Source: Woeseiaceae bacterium
GTDB lineage: Bacteria > Pseudomonadota > Gammaproteobacteria > Steroidobacterales > Woeseiaceae
Assembly (NCBI GenBank): GCA_002715745.1
Contig: PBAE01000007.1
Coordinates: 62,222 to 68,176, forward strand
Direction: 5' to 3'
DNA: 5,955 bases
Part shown: piece by piece, positions 4,639-5,955 of the stretch
Layout of the letters: every line of letters begins with the position of its first letter
Numbering within the stretch: position 1 is the stretch's first letter
The notes under the pieces: generated by a model
Database searches by the model: none
What the model saw: only the letters and a program-made list of their open reading frames with translations
What the model was told of the DNA's origin: nothing
Made by a program: the position numbers and the translations under genes

Positions 4639-5955
4639 TTATTTGATAACAGGTAATAAGAGTCTCGACGGATATTTTTCACCGAAATAAACCTTTTGGT
4701 CTGCGATAACAATGTCCGAACTCATACCAAAGGGTTTGCCATTATTGAGATTTCTGGCAAATCTAGGGAAATTACTCGAGGAAATCTCCAGTCTCAATTT
4801 ATGTCCAGCCGGAATCACGTAACTGGTTGACCAGAGATCTATATTGAATTGGTAGATTTCGTTGGGATTAATGTGAGATAGACTCTCGCTTTTGTTTCTA
4901 TGACTTGCCCTCAAAATGCCCTCTTGAATTAAGAGGCTATATCCGTCTGGATATACATCCACGATGGCTGCCGTGAAGTCTGTATCAATGGCTGATGAAG
5001 AAGCAAACAGTTCCAATGAAATATCACCTGTTATCTCAAGATCTTCCTCTAAAGCCTCCGTCTCAAACACCAACACATCGTCTCTTTCAAGCAAAGCACT
5101 TCTATCTCTCATTTGAGACGATCTTGACCAAATGTTGGTACCTTCAGTTATTGTAATGGGATTATTCGGATCATATGTATAGCCACTCACCGAGTTCAAA
5201 CTTGGAGGAATATTGGAAAGCATTTTATTTTCACTCAAATAAAGAGATTGAACTTCACTGGATGCAGGTGGCCATTCGTCTGTTTCTCGCCAATCGTCAT
5301 TACCGATATTGAAATAACGAATTCTTTTATTATCAATAAATCCGTTATTCTCGCCTTTTAAGAAATAATCAAAAAACGCAGTAACGGTTTCTCCATAAGT
5401 ATTAATAGCATTAACACCAAAATCTCTCTTTCCAATGGTTGTTTTAGGAGTAATATCGGCAATGTGCACACTCATGCTGTCGTGATCCCACGGACCCATT
5501 ACCAACCATTGTTTATCGTGTACATCTGGATTTTCACTGTAAGTTTGAATGCCATTCCAAATTGCGATAGATCCCCGAGTAAAGGTGTCATACCAACCAC
5601 CAAAATGCAGCGCAGGCACCTGAATCTTTTTGTATTGCTCGATTGCTTCTTCTTTTAGTTCACCGGGATCTTTTGAATAACCCTCCACCCGCTCTATCCA
5701 AAGGTTGTCCCTCATGTTGTTGACTGACCCTAATGTGATCATTGGCAGGTGGTACAAATTCAGGCTGTCTGTATCTTGATATTCGCCATTGACAATATCA
5801 TCCATATTTAAGGTCCATAATCCGCTGGCCTGTATTGGGAATACACCATCTAAAGATTGCTTTTCTCTGGCAAGAGTAATGTTCGCTGGTGAAATAGCCT
5901 TTACAGCGGGATGACCGCTGACTGCTGCCATAAGTGAAGTATAACCATAATAAGA
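4639..5955 (-). CDS. CocE/NonD family serine hydrolase (X-Pro dipeptidyl-peptidase S15 type), 5' end outside window
   Basis: This family comprises alpha/beta-hydrolases that cleave esters or amides, including cocaine esterase, glutaryl-7-ACA acylase and X-Pro peptidases. The frame stays open to base 5955, so the start lies outside; 438 residues are visible. They begin SYYGYTSLMAAVSGHPAVKA, which matches the family nucleophile elbow GxSYxG, making the first visible residue the likely catalytic Ser. Further fragment positions are Asp123 in HFGGWYDTF (119-123 GGWYD), the expected acid, and His158 in LVMGPWDHDSM, the expected base. A C-terminal jelly-roll domain follows from about residue 290, with the hallmark DTDFTAAIVDVYPDGYS and, later, IPAGHKLRLEISSSNFPRFARN. 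The ATG at 5929-5931 is internal and would discard the nucleophile, so it is not the start. Any signal peptide lies outside the window. A 112-bp A/T spacer separates it from the next gene; co-transcription is possible but unproven. The substrate is unknown. Confidence 0.93.
   Translation of the reverse strand, partial: SYYGYTSLMAAVSGHPAVKAISPANITLAREKQSLDGVFPIQASGLWTLNMDDIVNGEYQDTDSLNLYHLPMITLGSVNNMRDNLWIERVEGYSKDPGELKEEAIEQYKKIQVPALHFGGWYDTFTRGSIAIWNGIQTYSENPDVHDKQWLVMGPWDHDSMSVHIADITPKTTIGKRDFGVNAINTYGETVTAFFDYFLKGENNGFIDNKRIRYFNIGNDDWRETDEWPPASSEVQSLYLSENKMLSNIPPSLNSVSGYTYDPNNPITITEGTNIWSRSSQMRDRSALLERDDVLVFETEALEEDLEITGDISLELFASSSAIDTDFTAAIVDVYPDGYSLLIQEGILRASHRNKSESLSHINPNEIYQFNIDLWSTSYVIPAGHKLRLEISSSNFPRFARNLNNGKPFGMSSDIVIADQKVYFGEKYPSRLLLPVIK

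Noticed and set aside
5929..5931. ATG as the true start of the CocE-like hydrolase
   Set aside because: The frame continues upstream to the window edge with SYYGYTSL, part of the conserved nucleophile elbow, so this ATG is an internal Met.

Overview
All six genes lie on the minus strand, so the region is transcribed from high to low coordinates. The sequence is A+T-rich with short intergenic gaps. The translation/transcription genes closely resemble those of gammaproteobacteria: NusA has the E. coli-like layout with two C-terminal acidic repeats, and the InfB N-terminus matches the gammaproteobacterial type. An A+T-rich, compact, possibly marine gammaproteobacterium (SAR86-like genomes are one candidate) fits, but the lineage is an inference and I cannot name a species.

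Reading in the direction of transcription, the window opens inside a CocE/NonD-type serine hydrolase (4639-5955). Its first visible residue is probably the catalytic serine, so the N-terminal part lies outside the window. A 112-bp, almost purely A/T spacer with a 22-bp perfect palindrome follows. Next come a carboxymuconolactone decarboxylase/AhpD-like protein (3933-4526) and a cytochrome P450 (2756-3925), separated by 7 bp and surely co-transcribed. The P450 has a good heme-cysteine loop and ExxR motif but a non-standard I-helix motif in which the usual threonine is replaced. No ferredoxin or reductase partner is visible.

Between the P450 and rimP is a 176-bp region with a candidate sigma70 promoter (about 2698-2727) and two intrinsic terminator hairpins (2643-2665 and 2599-2619). 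Both hairpins point into rimP.

The conserved rimP (2130-2579), nusA (603-2102) and infB (1-583, 3' truncated) operon follows: ribosome maturation factor, transcription elongation/termination factor, and translation initiation factor IF-2. The tandem terminators either end the P450 operon or, if the promoter is real, form a leader attenuator for an operon that encodes the termination factor NusA. That is the most interesting regulatory possibility here. The hydrolase, AhpD-like protein and P450 look like an accessory catabolic or modification module placed next to the housekeeping operon. No RNA gene, insertion sequence or CRISPR array was found.
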